A program made the translations under genes and the position numbers. The notes beneath the pieces are model-generated. The model was not told the origin of the DNA, searched no databases, and saw nothing but the letters and a program-made list of their open reading frames with translations. This document shows, piece by piece, positions 12,901 to 23,330 of a stretch of DNA of 64,000 bases (position 1 is the first letter of the stretch; the number at the start of each line of letters is the position of its first letter). The DNA lies in the NCBI RefSeq assembly GCF_012489685.1, contig NC_080045.1, positions 51,047,096 through 51,111,095 of the forward strand, read 5' to 3'. The DNA comes from Lotus japonicus (Eukaryota > Streptophyta > Magnoliopsida > Fabales > Fabaceae).

Positions 12901-13977
12901 ACTCAATATATATCATATTAATTAATTCAGAAATATGAGAATCCATACATAAGTTTTTTCATCATAGATCATAGCACCAACCTGAGCAATATCGTGAGTC
13001 TCAAAGGTAATCACACCGCTCTACCATGGGATTAACCACGTCATTACAAATACTTTCTTCAACCTACAAATCAATGAGAATAAATCACAAATGTTATTTA
13101 ACACAAAAGTCCTAAAAATGCAGAGAAGCCAAAGACATAGAAGGACTCTGTTGAATATCTGTTAAGATTTAGTTTATTAATAATCTAACAAAGAGATAAA
13201 AAGAAACTAAATCTATCTAAACCTATCTCTATTTAAATAGATATTATCTCTATTTAAATAGATACTATAATTTTTTTATAGTATCTACAATATATTCAAA
13301 TCATCCTGAATTTCAAATAATAATATATATTCTCATTATCTACAATATAAAAATAAAATATGTAGTGCTGAGATTATAATCCATTAAAAATTAATAAATA
13401 TTGTATTAGATTGGTTTTCAAATGGGTATGATAAGCAAATAAATAATTACAAATTAAATAAATATTGATTTTTTATTTAAACCATCATTATTAGTTTTAT
13501 TTTGATTTTTTCAAAATCATTTTTTTTTCTTTTCTAAATCAAATATATATTGATTTTTTTTTAATTTACAACATCAGTATTTTTTATTTTTCAATTTTTT
13601 ATTTTATTTTGTATATATTTTAAGTAATTCAAATTTTAATTCAAAAATAATTAAATTTTTAAAATTAATATTCCCTATAATTTTTATAACAATATAAAAA
13701 AATTCAAAAAATACATAATAGAAATTTCGAAAAAGATATAGAAATTTCAGTATTTTAAAATCATGTTTTTATTTTCAAAATCAAATAGATATTGATCTTT
13801 TTTTAATATACAACAAAAACATATAAAATACGAAATATGTATTATATGTGATGTCTTTTATATAATATACAACAAAAACATAAAAAATACGAAATATGTA
13901 TTATATGTAATGCTTGGAATCTTTTTTAGTTAATTGGATATCAAGTTTAAATATAAGTTAAAATATGAAAAAATAAT

Positions 13978-14470
13978 AAGATAAATTAAGATAAAATTAA
14001 GAAATAAAAAACTTAAAACCTAATCAAATCTAAAATCTAAAAATGTAATAAATAAAGTTAGATAAAAACTATTAAAATCTAGCAAATGACAAAAAAAACT
14101 CATAAAATCCTGAATTAATTAAAAATCCGAAAATTCAATAAAAATATCATCAAAATTAATTAATACTCTAAAAATAAATAATAAGATAAATTAATATAAA
14201 ATCATGAAATAAACAGCCTAAATCCTAATGAAATCTAAAATTAAAAAATGTACTAAATAAATATAGATAAACAATATCAAAATCTAGCAAATCACAATAA
14301 AAACTCATAAAATCCTGAATTATTTAAAAATCCGAAAATTCAATAAAAATACCATAAAAAATTAATTAATACTCTAAAAATAAATCAAAAATAAATTAAG
14401 ATAAAATCAAGAAATAAAAAACCTAAATCCTAATCAAATCTAAAATTTAAAAATGTATTTTTTTATGAGA
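13978..14470 (-). repeat. Tandem repeat array near the 5' end of Helitron A
   Basis: Two full units and one partial unit of about 205 bp (starting near 13978, 14183 and 14391). They share strings such as AAAATCTAGCAAATCACAAT and ATCCGAAAATTCAATAAAAA. The same unit recurs in Helitron B at 18217-18690, so it belongs to the family's 5' subterminal region. Confidence 0.8.
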
Positions 14471-15184
14471 ATTAACCTGAGAATGACACGTGGATTTTTT
14501 TTTATGAGAATGACACGTCACTAAGAATTAACGTGAGAATGACACGTCACTAAATCAGCCTGATGGGAGTTCTTCTTTTCTAATATACTAGTGTTTTTTA
14601 CCCGCGCGTTGCACGGGGAATACATCTATTATATTTGATAGGTCAATTAATACCTTGATCATTAAAAATATAATAAACAACGGATAAAATAGAAGAGTGT
14701 GAAATGATGAGCAAAGTGGATAAAAAGTCTTAAATTAAAACCCTTGTTGCATAGATTGAACTTCGTACAATTGAATAACTAATAAAAAATTTGGTTAACC
14801 AAATCTCAAATTATGCAAAACATATTAGGGGATGTGGTTTAATGATGGCTAATAAACAATAGCTGATTTAATCTACAATAAAAAAAGAGAAAAGATTCTT
14901 TATGTACGTGATTATGCGAGTTCATTTTTTACACAATAAAATAAAGGCTCTAAGTTTGACCCATATCAACATGAAGTCGTTTCACATTCTTCATGAGCCT
15001 AAAGACAATAACACAAATTATAGATATGAAGAATCACCAATAAAGCATTCAGAACACATTTTAATCTTAGAAAAAAAAAAGAATGTACCGCGAAATTTGT
15101 TATTGTATTTGTTAAATTAATTAATACTTAATGAAAAAGAATTAATTAATACTTATGTAGAAGTATTTTCATGTAAAATATTCT

Positions 15185-15485
15185 TCCTATATATAAAAGC
15201 TTTTAGGCTCTTTCTAATACATTTAGATCCAGCTTCTCCTTACTCTCAGGATGCCTGAAAGTCTTTTCTCAAGTCTATCTGGTGGGTAATATCGATGAAG
15301 ATGATGACACCCACCATACCTTGCTTGCTTCAAGGTCGATCTCTCGTACCCTCCTCCTGCCGAAGACTTTAAGAGTAAACCTTGCCATTCCAACTTTCAT
15401 CGATCGAGTTTCAGTTGCTTTTTCTGTTGATCCAGGTGAGAAAGCTTACTAAGGCAACCTCTGCTTTGGTCTATCTCCCAATATA
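15185..15485 (+). other. Exon-like segment shared by two Helitron copies (possible captured gene fragment)
   Basis: Within Helitron B, a TATA-like TATATATAAAAG (about 15188) is followed by a GC-richer block. In one frame it encodes GNIDEDDDTHHTLLASRS and then a hydrophobic stretch, ending at a good donor (ATCCAG|GTGAGA, about 15434). The same block is kept in the copy at 60560-60875. I do not recognise the protein. It could be a captured promoter and first exon, or just element sequence. Confidence 0.35.
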
Positions 15486-15619
15486 AGAAGCATGTTGCTT
15501 TGCTCTTATAGTAGTACTAATGGGCGTACTTTAGAACAAATTTCTAGCGAAGGTCTTGACAGTTTGGAACTGAAAGGTTTGGTTCATTAGTAATATCTAG
15601 TAGTTTCATCATGCTAGTA

Positions 15620-16346
15620 GTTTCAATTTTAGACCCATTATATTTGTTGAACGGCTAAAACAACTCTTTGCTTTATGTAGCATTGTTGTTGAAAGTACAA
15701 TAACCAAATCAAAAACATATGCTGATACTAAATCGTAATGTGATAATTACACACTCATGCAAGCAAGACTTCCAATCACACTAAAGTTTGATTAATTGAA
15801 CCATAGTAGAACAATGATTAATTATAAAATCTAATATTGCCTTCGAAAAGTGACTTTTAATATATGTAATGATGATAGATAGATGTAGAATTGATGAACT
15901 AAGTCAGTAAAACTATATATGCATCACATCTATATCTCTTATCTGGTGAATATATACATATGCATCAAAGTAGTGCAACACCAAACACACATCTCTATCT
16001 CTTATCTGGTGAATATATACATATAATGGACTGAGAAAAACCTCCATGAGTACTGGTCTCACATGTTTCGTGGCTTACTTGAAATGAGAGCAAGATAAGA
16101 TCTTGAGTCATCAATCATGTTTCATCGTCAGCTAGCTGAGAATCAGAGAGTGTAGTCAGAAAGAGGTATGCACCTCATTATCGTTCTGTACCTACGGATA
16201 AATTCATGTCAAATGTTTCCAGAGAAGCCAAGGAAATCAATTTATTTTTAGAACATTGGTTTAGGCATTTAGCATAGCACCAGTTTTAAAAGCCTAACCT
16301 CAATAGTATAGCTTGAGCGAACAAATATAAGCAGTAAAATCCCATC
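15620..16346. other. Helitron B interior, no gene seen
   Basis: AT-rich. A 45-bp direct repeat (CATCTATATCTCTTATCTGG and flanks) occurs at about 15925 and 15985. It has no ORF worth naming and is not shared with the copy at 59825. Confidence 0.5.
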
Positions 16347-17315
16347 TGTTGTTACTTTTGGTTGTCTGCATTTTTTCAAAAACAACCTGATGTCGAAGCA
16401 GATGTTGTAACATCGTGCTGTGACATTTGTCCTGCGGATCTGCTGTGTGTTTGGCTGATTTTTCTAGAAGCTTTGGATGGATTTCGTGATAATCAAGTTA
16501 AGGTTATTGAAGAAGCTTCTATTTGTTATCTGGAATATAATATAGTGGAATCAAATCTGTTGAAGAAGATTTGATTTGGTTTAAATTGTGAAAGATGTTA
16601 TCTTTTGTTCAAATCTTATTTGATAAGATTTGTTACTGGTTTAAAAGATTTGTTCCAGATCTGTTTTATGGACTCTATTTTCGTGCAAGCCCATTGAAGA
16701 TCAAGACCAGAAGAAAGCCTATTTAAGGAGGCTTAACCCTAGTTGCAAAGTGTGCCTTGGGCACCCAAGGATTGGGTTTTTAGGGTTTTGTTTTGTGAGT
16801 CCTTGTTCTGTTATTTTGTACACCACTCTACTGCCTCCATTGATAATCATATGGCTTAGAGTTGGTTTGTTTAGTTGAGTTGTAATCTCTTCAAATATGT
16901 GTTTGATCTTGAGATCGTTTATACTCTTGTGTGTAAGAGACCAATCACTGTGGCAGTGATTGTGAGAGAAAGTGAGAGGGGGTTCTCATACTTAGGGGGA
17001 GACCTAAGTAATAAACCACGGGTAGGAATAGGTAGAAAGGCTGGGAACTGGGGCAGTTCTGTTAAGACCTTTTTGTACTTGATTCTCTATAATAGTGGAT
17101 TATCTTTCTCTTGGGTGGAAGCCCTCCAGATGTAGGTGATGTTGCACCGAACTGGGTTACCAATCCTCTGTGTTCTTTATTGTTATATTGTTGCTACTGT
17201 GTTGTTTCTACTGTATTAAACATTGTGGCTTAATTTCTGTACTGTTGTGCAATTGTCGAACTGATTGTCCCAACATCGCGTTCGACATCTGTCCTGTGCA
17301 CGAACCAGAATTTCA
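16347..17315 (+). repeat. 5' LTR of the small copia-type element
   Basis: 969 bp, TG...CA ends. The 70-aa ORF at 16362 is repeated identically in the right LTR and is not a gene. Confidence 0.85.
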
Positions 17316-17578
17316 ATTGGTATCAGAGCAGGCACCCTATTCTGTTGGGTGAGCTCCAGGGAATATATTCTGGTTTCATGGACAACGCCAAGGAAGAGGG
17401 ATCAATAAATAGATCTGATCTTGTGATCTCATGTATCTACTGCTGTTTATAATGTGTCTCTGATATGCAACCCGATGATGTGCACCGTTTGAGGGGGAGT
17501 TCTGCTGCTGAGAGGGAGTTATGTTTATCTTCTCTGAATCTCAAGTTGTTTTAGACAAAATTTGACAAAGGGGGAGAT

Positions 17579-18184
17579 TGTTGTTACTTTTGGTTGTCTG
17601 CATTTTTTCAAAAACAACCTGATGTCGAAGCAGATGTTGTAACATCGTGCTGTGACATTTGTCCTGCGGATCTGCTGTGTGTTTGGCTGATTTTTCTAGA
17701 AGCTTTGGATGGATTTCGTGATAATCAAGTTAAGGTTATTGAAGAAGCTTCTATTTGTTATCTGGAATATAATATAGTGGAATCAAATCTGTTGAAGAAG
17801 ATTTGATTTGGTTTAAATTGTGAAAGATGTTATCTTTTGTTCAAATCTTATTTGATAAGATTTGTTACTGGTTTAAAAGATTTGTTCCAGATCTGTTTTA
17901 TGGACTCTATTTTCGTGCAAGCCCATTGAAGATCAAGACCAGAAGAAAGCCTATTTAAGGAGGCTTAACCCTAGTTGCAAAGTGTGCCTTGGGCACCCAA
18001 GGATTGGGTTTTTAGGGTTTTGTTTTGTGAGTCCTTGTTCTGTTATTTTGTACACCACTCTACTGCCTCCATTGATAATCATATGGCTTAGAGTTGGTTT
18101 GTTTAGTTGAGTTGTAATCTCTTCAAATATGTGTTTGATCTTGAGATCGTTTATACTCTTGTGTGTAAGAGACCAATCACTGTG
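17579..18184 (+). repeat. Truncated 3' LTR of the small copia-type element
   Basis: The first 606 bp of the LTR. The homologous point in the left LTR is 16952. The sequence beyond is Helitron B 5' repeat DNA, so the element's right end and TSD are lost. Confidence 0.85.
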
Positions 18185-18216
18185 TAATGTATTATTGATT
18201 TAAATCACTTATCACA

Positions 18217-18690
18217 GATTTTATATTAAGATAAAATCATAAAATAAACAACATAAATCCTAATCAAATCTAAAATTTAAAAATGTACTAAATAAATATA
18301 GATAAAAACTATCAAAATCTAGCAAATCACAATAAAAACTCATAAAATCCGGAATTAATTAAAAATCTGAAAATTCAATAAAAATACCATAAAAATTAAT
18401 TAATAATATAAATTAAGATAAAATCCAGAAATAAACAACATAAATCCTAATCAAATCTAAAATTTAAAAATGTACTAAATAAATATAGATAAAAACTATC
18501 AAAATCTAGCAAATCACAATAAAAACTCATAAAATCCGGAATTAATTAAAAATCCGAAAATTCAATAAAAATACCATAAAAATTAATTAATACTCTAAAA
18601 ATAAATAAAAAATAAATTAAGATAAAATCAAGAAATAAAAAACCTAAATCCTAATCAAATCTAAAATTTAAAAATGTATTTTTTTTATTA
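18217..18690 (-). repeat. Tandem repeat array near the 5' end of Helitron B
   Basis: Two full units and one partial unit of about 200 bp, starting near 18217, 18415 and 18612, homologous to the array at 13978-14470. Both arrays end at AAAATGTATTTTTT and then a GACACGTCACTAA block before the 5' terminus. Confidence 0.8.
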
Positions 18691-18856
18691 AGGAGAAATA
18701 AGGTAAGGAAAAATCAGGGCACATGTGGCAAGTGGGGCCAAGGAGAAAGAGCTTACATGTAAAATATTAGGTGAGAATTAATCTGGGAGCGACACGTCAC
18801 TAACTTGGCCTGTGAGAGCGACACATCATGCTAGAAGTTGTTCTTTTCTAATATAT

Positions 18857-18906
18857 ATTGATATTGATATTGATATTGATGATTGATATTGATATTGATA
18901 TTGATT
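18857..18906. repeat. ATTGAT microsatellite at the Helitron 5' terminus
   Basis: About seven ATTGAT units with one interruption. It begins inside the Helitron ends (TATTGA) and runs into flanking DNA. Confidence 0.85.
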
Positions 18907-19022
18907 AACATGATAATTGTGTGCATTAAATTTTGGTAACCAGGCATTATTGGTTTATATAATATTATTATTTTTTACAAGAGGAAAAAACAGGTATTTA
19001 TAATATTATAGTAAAATTTTCA

Positions 19023-19201
19023 TGTCAATGTGAGAGGAACAATACGGCAGATTGTTTAGCTCGTGAGGCGGGGAGAATTAAGGCTTCGTGTCAAATTTGG
19101 AAGAGGTCTCCTTCCTTTATTTATGCTTCCTGAATCCTGAACTTGGATGCAATTATCTAGCTTTTCTGTTTTGTTGTTAATTTTCCTCCTGTAAAAAAAA
19201 A
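19023..19201 (+). mobile_element. LINE 3'-end fragment (RNase H tail plus poly(A))
   Basis: In frame from 19023 the sequence encodes CQCERNNTADCLAREAGR, the C-terminal motif of LINE RNase H domains, to a stop at 19131. A short 3' UTR and an A-run (19193-19201) follow. It is an extreme 5' truncation; TSDs were not resolved. Confidence 0.7.
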
Positions 19202-20510
19202 TGATTAAAATTTATGTAGGTGTATTTGATGCTCTGTATTTTTCTTTGTTTCTTTGATTGACTTGACTTTTTTCCTTAATCCTCCAAACTTTCGAAAAAA
19301 ATGTTTAGATGCTGAGTTTTAGAATTTTATTATTATTTCTTTTATTTCAATTATAGAATGTTCTTTTTCTTATGATTGGGCCACCAGTTAAACCCATCTT
19401 ATTTCTAGGAATATGGCTGATAGTATAAAACTATTTGTATTTCACTTTCACTATGAGATTAACCAGAAAAATTGAAGTATTTTATCTTTCTTCTTTTATT
19501 TTCTTAGCTTTAGTTCTTAAGGTTTATAGTATTGTTCCTCGGTAAGAACAACTTCCTATATGCTTTCATCCATGTTCTAAAGCCTCCACACCATGTATGT
19601 TTCATATACATCCAAACACGAATAGTTCCAAACTTCCAATCTACTTCATCCAAAAGTGTTTCATCCAGATTTGTATGCTACCATTAATGGAACGTCTACT
19701 TCATCTGCCATGCAACCAGCAACAATCACGCATGGAGAGCAGCACAACCCCCACCAAATATAGTTGTTGTTCAAAATTGTATGTTTTGCATCTTTTATTG
19801 TGATTTAGTTTGAGAAGTTTTTACAATCACGATTGGATTAATCCTTACACAAGCACCATGTCTATAAATAGTTAAATACGGTATATCAAAAGTTAATTAA
19901 GGCACGTAGGTTTATCAACAACATAAGAATTTAATATAGTCAATTCACTTTCTTTTATGTACTCTTTGAAACTAATCTTCTTCCCATTCCAAATATATCA
20001 CCGTAATATTCTGTTGTTCCAAATTATATGCTTTGCATCTTTTATTGTGATTTCATTTATTTAAGATGTTTTCGTAATCATTAGATTATTAATCCTTACA
20101 CAAGCACCATGTCTATAAATAGTCAAAAGTTTAAGACATAAAGTTTTATAAACAAACAAATCATAAAAATTAAAACAGCTTCACTTTCCCCAAAATTGTG
20201 GTTAGATATGAATTATAACTACAATTTTGCTTCTATTGATTACATTGAAGCAAAATCACAATAATATGTAAGACAACTTTTATTGAAATTATTCTAGCTT
20301 AGAAAACTAAAACGAGCTACATCTTAAATAGTTTTGAATCAAGAAGCAAAGTGAAAGGCACATGTCGTTTGAACATTGCTTATATGGACTACTTCTTAAA
20401 AAATAACAACCGTTTGATTATGGCTGATACGTAAGAACCCAAAGCTTAAAAATTAAAGTAGAGCATAAGTTGATAATTCTTGAAAACTGATAAATCCCCT
20501 CCAAACATAC
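19202..20510. other. Intergenic; contains a 115-bp direct repeat
   Basis: No gene recognised. Two diverged copies of a block ending CCTTACACAAGCACCATGTCTATAAATAGT lie at about 19776-19880 and 20025-20125, each carrying a TATA-like TATAAATAG. The rest is AT-rich filler. Confidence 0.55.
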
Positions 20511-20559
20511 AACCACCTTGTCAATTAAGAAACAAAAAAACAACGAAATCAAAGAATTA

Positions 20560-20847
20560 TTCAATCTTTGGAAGGCGAAGGAAGCCGGGAGATCTTATCT
20601 GAGTTCGATTCTGCAGGATTGTCGTGTTTTAATTCATGCTTTTGATGTTGTTTCATTTTCTTTTGTTAGACGCACAGGTAATACTGTTGCGGACTTTTTG
20701 GCTAGGAACGCTGAAACCTATGCTGATTCAGTGTGGGTGGAGGAGGTTCCAATAACCGCTTCTCATCTAGTTATTTCTAATGTAATGACTCAATTGCCGG
20801 TTGGCACTTAATATTAATTCAGTTCACTTTCAAAAAAAAAAAAAAAA
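20560..20847 (+). mobile_element. LINE 3'-end fragment (RNase H) with poly(A)
   Basis: The ORF to 20811 encodes YLSSILQDCRVLIHAFDVVS and then FVRRTGNTVADFLARNAE, the C-terminal half of a LINE RNase H (RVT_3) domain. An A-run at 20832-20847 ends it. The left boundary is not sharply visible. It is a second, independent 5'-truncated insertion, distinct from the fragment at 19023. Confidence 0.75.
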
Positions 20848-21768
20848 GGAAATAAGGATGAGAATGTATAGAGTAGTGGCTAGGAGGAAATCCTTTTAGT
20901 CAAATTCATCAACAATCAAATTCTTCTGTGATTCTTCTTGGGATTCATCCCTATAGAAATCACCACCAGGAGATATATTCTCCAGAAGCAGAGGCAATAT
21001 GCAGAACAAATCCACCACAAACTCTTCACCTTATCTGTTCTTACCACCCTAGAGAGCTTACCACTTACCAGACTCTACTCTTGGCTCAAACCTCCACTAT
21101 GACCGCCAAGCCTCCAAATCAAGCCACCCACTTCTTTAACCCCAAACGACCCAGCACCACCACTCCACCCCACCCAATTCAGAGCACCGTTGTTCCAAGC
21201 CTCCAATCTGAGATATTGGGTTCGTTTATGTATGCTTAAATAATAAGTGATTAATAAAGTTGAATAAAAAATCATTTACTTTAAAAGATTTTTTTAAAAG
21301 CAGAAATACACTATAAATAATTGATTATTTCAAAAACACAGCAGATTTAAAACCCTAATTCATATTGTCATTCTTAAACCTGAAGAGAATATTACCAATG
21401 TGCAGTTCAATAAGTCAAAATATGGGAAAAGTACATGCAACTATCTCAAACTCCTCATGCAATTTTTCGGTTCATCACATTTAGAAACTTTGACTGGTCA
21501 TCATCATAAAATCTCATATCAACTGAACCTATACAAGGTACCTTCCAAATTCCAATAGACAAGGACTCACTTCACTCTCCATGCAATTTTTTCAGTTATA
21601 CACACCGAAATCTGCATTGAGAAACTACCCACGCATGTCTACAATACATAGTTCAAAATAAAAAACTGTCTGCACAATTTCCAGCCTAATTTATCTCCTT
21701 TCCTCTACCATCAGCAACTTGCATCTTATCCGCCTCATCAAAAGCAGCACTGTTAACAGCTACCCCTG
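20848..21768. other. 3' flank of the CDC5 locus, no gene seen
   Basis: It includes the probable 3' UTR (minus) of the CDC5-like locus next to 21768. ORFs at 20928 and 21075 overlap on opposite strands with low-complexity Pro/Gly composition and look spurious. Confidence 0.5.
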
Positions 21769-22419
21769 CTACACCTTATCCTCGCTTCCCTCACTAGTAC
21801 TAATTTCCACTGCAGCACCCATGTCTAGCGTGTTCTCTCCATTGTAAGCATCACCGTCAGTACCAGTACCTTCCACTTTTCCATTGTCATTCTCTGCTGC
21901 AATTGTGGCATCCGGCAATTTGACATCTTCGTGCACTTCATCAGAATCCACATCCATGTCCTTTTTGGGGCTGGAAGTTCCCTGATCTTGCACAATGTCT
22001 ACTTGCTGGTTAGCAGTTCCAACATGAGAAGGATCATCTGCTACAACACTTCCGTGCTCTAGCGAGTGAGGCATGTCTTTACAATTCTCTGTATCAGTTT
22101 CATTGGCTGCGGTCTCAGTTGACTCATGAGCATGACTTAGCGCCTCGATTTCTTCTTGCTGCTGTGCTAGTGCCCTGTATTGCTCCATCATAGCTTGTTT
22201 CTTTTCCAGCTCCTCTATTAGACTCACATACTTCTTTTGTAAGGTTTTCTCAAGCTCCTTTTGTTTCTGCACTTCATCCCGGAGATTGTTTATCCTGTGT
22301 GATGCAGCTAATTGCTCCTGTTTTTGCAAAGCTATAAAGCATTCAAATTCTGTTGCTGCTACGTCCATCTGCCTGAAAGTAGCCTCAATTTGGGGCCCAA
22401 GGCTTTGCTTTGCTCTCAC
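21769..22419 (-). pseudogene. CDC5-like exon 4 (C-terminal coiled coil)
   Basis: Acceptor TTTTCAG|GTGAGAGCA. Encodes QIEATFRQMDVAATEFECF, a heptad-rich helix, then an acidic tail of about 110 residues rich in Asp, Glu and Thr, to TAG at 21769-21771. The long acidic tail differs from the shorter Arabidopsis end as I recall it. Confidence 0.8.
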
Positions 22420-22510
22420 CTGAAAATTGCAATAGACAAAATATAAACATTCAAGAATGAGTACAGGCAAGCACTCAGGCAATAAAAAGATGAGAATACT
22501 GAGAAGACAA

Positions 22511-22660
22511 ATGCTATGAACACTCTCTTTCCAACACTTATTTATTGGTTGAAATTCATGTCGGGGCCAACAAAGTTGTGGGTCTCACTTCCAATTTAGT
22601 GGAACCCACATGCATTTCAAGGTGTAAAAGGAGAGTGTTAAAGTGAGTGTTACTAGCACT
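22511..22660. mobile_element. Short MITE in CDC5-like intron 3
   Basis: An imperfect inverted repeat bounds about 150 bp: left GCTATGAACACTCTCTTT, right (reverse complement) GCTAGTAACACTCACTTT. The interior also pairs (CAATTTAGTGG and flanks). The TSD was not resolved. Confidence 0.55.
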
Positions 22661-23048
22661 CCTCTACTGAGAATTACAAGGAAATGTCTATTTTGTCCAA
22701 CAGTAAAACCAAACCAAAGGAATTCTGTTTTCTCCATGTATTTCCTACCACTTTTGACATAGGAGTGTTACTGCTCCCTACTAATGTGTTAACTTCCAAC
22801 TATTTCTCTGATGCAACACGTTTTAGTTTGGTTTATTTCTAGGGTGAAATAGTACTCTTCAATTACAAACCACCTTTGTAGAGTGAATTTGTTAAAAAGA
22901 ACAAAAAAGATGCTCAAATCTCAATAAATTTGATATAAGGAAGCACCTACACAAGAGCGCACAGCCGCCATCTAACAAACAAACTAAAATTTGTGGCACT
23001 GCAGGAAACGTAAACGTAGCATTTTGCAGGCAGGATTCAGTTACATAC

Positions 23049-23330
23049 CTCATAACCTTGTGTCAAAACTATCACCTTCTTCTCAAGCCGTGCTATCTTC
23101 ACCTTTCCATCTTCCAACTTATTTCTCACACTCTCAAATTCATGCTGCAAAGATGTTACCTTTTCCATGTTCCCAGCAACACTCGAGAGACCATAGGCTT
23201 CACGAGTGGGAAAGTACATAAGATCATTAAGGCAAGTATTATGTGCTTCAATAAATTCATCAAGAGGTTCACTTCCATGCCCCATCGCAATACAAAGATA
23301 CCGGGCCTCTTCCTTTATCAACCTGTCAGC
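23049..23330 (-). pseudogene. CDC5-like exon 3
   Basis: Acceptor TTTGGTAG|GCTGACAGG. Encodes ADRLIKEEARYLCIAMGHGS and DLMYFPTREAYGLSSVAGN, ending at GAG|GTATGT. No lesion seen. Confidence 0.85.

Larger units (their letters stand above)
16347..18184 (+). mobile_element. Small non-autonomous copia-type LTR retrotransposon, 3' LTR truncated
   Basis: The left LTR spans 16347-17315 (starts TGTTGTTAC, ends TTCA). It is followed directly by ATTGGTATCAGAGC at 17316, a primer-binding site for initiator tRNA-Met. The internal region is only about 263 bp and ends in a polypurine tract (AAAGGGGGAGAT) before the right LTR at 17579. The right LTR matches the left for its first 606 bp with no difference that I could find, then stops at 18184. 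There is no gag or pol. TRIM-like in organisation, though its LTR is long for a TRIM. Confidence 0.88.
14588..18861 (-). mobile_element. Helitron B, non-autonomous, inserted in Helitron A
   Basis: The 3' end on the minus strand is CTAG at 14588-14591, with the hairpin CCCGCGC-GTT-GCACGGG immediately inside. The 5' end, TCAATATATATTAG on the minus strand, ends at 18861. It sits between A (14587) and T (18862), as Helitrons do, without TSD. The terminal 1 kb (14588-15620) is closely related to 59825-61005, a second copy of the family. It contains a copia-type LTR element (16347-18184) and no Rep/helicase gene. An ORF at 14902-15120 has no recognisable product. Confidence 0.8.
9795..18867 (-). 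mobile_element. Helitron A, non-autonomous, split by Helitron B
   Basis: Minus-strand element. Its 3' end is CTAG at 9795-9798 next to a GC-rich hairpin block (CCCGCGCTTTGCACG). Its 5' part runs to 14587 and is completed by six bases, TATTGA, at 18862-18867, beyond the inserted Helitron B. Joining 14587 to 18862 gives TTCTAATATATATTGA, identical to the terminus of Helitron B, and restores a 5' TC end inserted between A and T. No Rep/helicase ORF exists in the roughly 4.8 kb of sequence. The interior (9.9-13.9 kb) is AT-rich and holds only short ORFs, with a small local duplication at about 11353-11427 and a tandem duplication at about 13803-13912. I recognise no captured gene. Confidence 0.75.

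Noticed and set aside
16362..16574. 70-aa ORF present twice (16362 and 17594)
   Set aside because: It lies in the two identical LTR copies and is not a gene pair.
20928..21275. Overlapping ORFs of 103 aa (+) and 66 aa (-)
   Set aside because: Antisense shadows with biased composition. No splice or promoter support.
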